IMG/VR virus record: IMGVR_UViG_3300009537_000112 | Span: 1 to 30,640 of that record | Reading direction: 5' to 3' (one strand) | From: a virus | DNA length: 30,640 nucleotides | Part shown: positions 29,638 to 30,640 of the stretch, piece after piece | How positions within the stretch are numbered: the first letter of the stretch is position 1 | How the letters are laid out: each line of letters opens with the position of its first letter | Translations under genes and position numbers: made by a program | The notes under the pieces: model-generated | What the model was told of the DNA's origin: nothing | Database searches by the model: none | Seen by the model: the letters and a program-made list of their open reading frames with translations, nothing else

Positions 29638-29869
29638 CGTATTCGTACTCCGTGTCCATCTCAGCTATCACGCTGTCCTCATAGTGCTGTTGAGCTAACT
29701 CCTCGCACGTGGGGCAAAGGTCCATCTCGGCCCCGTACCCGTCGGCTGTCCACGCTTCGGGAGGACAGTTGCAGTTGTAAGGTTCCCCGCAGTCTGGACA
29801 TTGATGTGTGTGGAATGTACCTGCATCCCGGTATTTCTGAACGATCGTCTCTTGCGTTATTTTATCCAT
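29630..29869 (-). CDS. Cysteine-rich zinc-binding protein, 79 aa
   Basis: The start MDKITQETIV has GGAGGTGCG upstream. CPDCG (24-28), CNC (33-35) and CPTC (52-55) give six cysteines, enough for one or two zinc sites. The C-terminus is acidic (EDSVIAEMDTEYEYGS). It is not a duplicate of the neighbouring ribbon. No function is assigned. Confidence 0.65.
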   Translation of the reverse strand: MDKITQETIVQKYRDAGTFHTHQCPDCGEPYNCNCPPEAWTADGYGAEMDLCPTCEELAQQHYEDSVIAEMDTEYEYGS

Positions 29870-29893
29870 CGGTCGCACCTCCAAAGCCCTTGG

Positions 29894-29910
29894 CCCGCCC
29901 GTCAAGATCA
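29894..29910 (-). repeat. Stop-associated repeat, copy 3 (left arm only)
   Basis: TGATCTTGACGGGCGGG follows the stop of the gene at 29911-30141, matching the first arm of the two other copies over 15 nt. The second arm is absent; instead GGAGGTGCG serves as SD directly, after a CCAAGG/CTTTGG-like short hairpin. Confidence 0.8.
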
Positions 29911-30141
29911 TCACCAACTGCATTCCGGTGCCTTGCACTCGGCGTCACACATATCCATGGCGATCGCGCAAATTGGAACGTACAGCAACCATCCGTTGAC
30001 AAAGCTGCCGAAAAAGATGTAGCTCCACTGGCAGACCAGCGCGGAGCTACAATCTACCGCCTGCACCTGCTGCGCCGGGGCCAGCAGGCAGAGCAGCACG
30101 ACGACGATTCCGACCCCCAGGTTACGCTTCAGGTTCTTCAT
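29911..30141 (-). CDS. Small secreted or membrane cysteine-rich protein, 76 aa
   Basis: The start MKNLKRNLGVGIVVVLLCLL is a clear signal peptide with cleavage likely after VQA (residue 28). The mature part of about 48 residues has six cysteines (DCSS, VCQW, ICAI, MCDAEC, ECSW) and an aromatic, hydrophobic middle (WSYIFFGSFVNGWLLYV) that could be a membrane segment. An AAAGGA SD precedes the start. Disulphide-bonded periplasmic or envelope location is likely. The function is unknown; a superinfection-exclusion role is one possibility. Confidence 0.68.
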   Translation of the reverse strand: MKNLKRNLGVGIVVVLLCLLAPAQQVQAVDCSSALVCQWSYIFFGSFVNGWLLYVPICAIAMDMCDAECKAPECSW

Positions 30142-30187
30142 TTCACGGTCCTTTCTTTCTTCCCTTCCGGTGCCCTTAGAAAGAGTC

Positions 30188-30580
30188 TCAGCACATCGCT
30201 CCACAGCCGATCAGGAAACACGCCCAGAGGGGCAGCACGTCGCAACAGTGCTCGCAGTCAGGCGGGATGTAGACGAAATCGCCAGACCAGGCCCTATCCG
30301 CTTCTCGGATTGTCTCCAGGCTCGATGGCGCTCCCCCACGTACCCGGGCGGCTTCCAGTTGTGACATCCTTGTGATGCACCGCTGGAGGCACATTCGCAA
30401 GAGCAGGCCCATCAGGACCAGCCATACCAGAGCCTCCGAGAGTGCCAGGAGCCAGCCATGGACGCATCCCATCAGCACGAACCGGATGAGTCCCAGCACC
30501 AGCAAGGTTCCTGGGAGGCATTTCATCCATACCGGGAACTCCTCATGTCCGGTTAGTTGCTTCTTCAGCCACGCTAGCAT
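30188..30580 (-). CDS. Integral membrane protein with Cys-rich C-terminus, 130 aa
   Basis: Two hydrophobic segments (LPGTLLVLGLIRFVLMGCV, about 22-40, and LSEALVWLVLMGLLLRMCL, about 47-65) are followed by a polar loop of about 45 residues. The C-terminus has clustered cysteines (PDCEHCC, then LWACFLIGCGAMC). AGGAAC precedes the start. Its stop is about 46 nt before the secreted Cys-rich gene, and both proteins share a Cys-rich character, so they may act together in the envelope. Confidence 0.62.
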   Translation of the reverse strand: MLAWLKKQLTGHEEFPVWMKCLPGTLLVLGLIRFVLMGCVHGWLLALSEALVWLVLMGLLLRMCLQRCITRMSQLEAARVRGGAPSSLETIREADRAWSGDFVYIPPDCEHCCDVLPLWACFLIGCGAMC

Positions 30581-30640
30581 TTTCTAAGTTCCTCGGGTAT
30601 CTCTGTTACTCGTTCGACACAAGCCCATCGGGCCAGTTGG
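30574..30640 (-). CDS. 3' end of a gene cut by the right window edge
   Basis: The minus strand enters the window in a frame reading QLARWACVERVTEIPEELRK and a final Cys before TAG at 30574-30576, overlapping the next start. The composition looks like coding sequence and it leaves no gap, but only 21 residues are visible and no family can be named. Confidence 0.4.
   Translation of the reverse strand, partial: QLARWACVERVTEIPEELRKC

Noticed and set aside
29186-29910. Inverted repeats considered as integron attC sites or small transposable elements
   Set aside because: No attC-like core (GTTRRRY), no integrase or transposase, and the arms sit exactly on stop codons and SDs.

Overview
The window is part of a tailed double-stranded DNA phage genome with a P22-like (podovirus) virion plan, not bacterial chromosome. 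Almost every convincing gene lies on the minus strand, so transcription runs from high to low coordinates. Genes are packed with ATGA, TAATG or TGATG overlaps and strong Shine-Dalgarno (SD) sites, and the DNA is GC-rich. Read in the direction of transcription, the order is small terminase, large terminase, portal, scaffold, coat, gp4-like adaptor, gp10-like stabiliser, three large putative ejection proteins, then a tail fibre or spike. This is the P22 morphogenesis order. The host cannot be named; no host gene, tRNA or integrase is visible, and both ends are cut inside genes.

Layout from right to left. (1) 30640-29327: small secreted, membrane and zinc-ribbon proteins, separated by a repeated stop- and start-associated inverted-repeat element. 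(2) 29326-28835: a gene-poor stretch with palindromes. (3) 28834-27796: small membrane proteins, two with coiled coils and one holin-like, probably part of a lysis module; no endolysin is in the window. (4) 27759-26439: a small basic protein, a 3'-truncated adenine methylase and TerS. (5) 26408-22786: the large terminase is broken into two ORFs. The ATPase half (26408-25704) and the nuclease half (23526-22786) are separated by five co-oriented genes that include a beta-helix protein and a possible virion decoration protein. (6) 22786-14286: portal, a phage GroES-like co-chaperonin, scaffold, coat, a protein with a signal peptide, head-tail adaptor and stabiliser. (7) 14289-5371: a GNAT acetyltransferase, three large putative ejection proteins and a tail fibre that starts with a signal peptide. 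The 1302-residue ejection candidate carries twelve contiguous 22-residue repeats. (8) 5311-3799: a four-gene cassette with its own sigma70-type promoter and a 3' hairpin, including an XRE regulator (moron-like). (9) 3765-1: start of the DNA-metabolism region: an SSB-like protein ending in DDDIPF, zinc-ribbon proteins, a terminator and promoter pair, and a DUF1064-type nuclease.

How they would work together: TerS and the split TerL package DNA through the portal into a shell built from coat and scaffold, perhaps folded with host GroEL plus the phage GroES. The gp4- and gp10-like proteins close the vertex, the ejection proteins are loaded for entry, and the fibre binds the host. The observations most worth a second look are the split terminase with its gene cargo, the 22-residue repeat array, the signal peptides on virion-module proteins and the stop/start-associated repeat family. 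All calls come from reading the sequence and from memory of protein families; no search was run.
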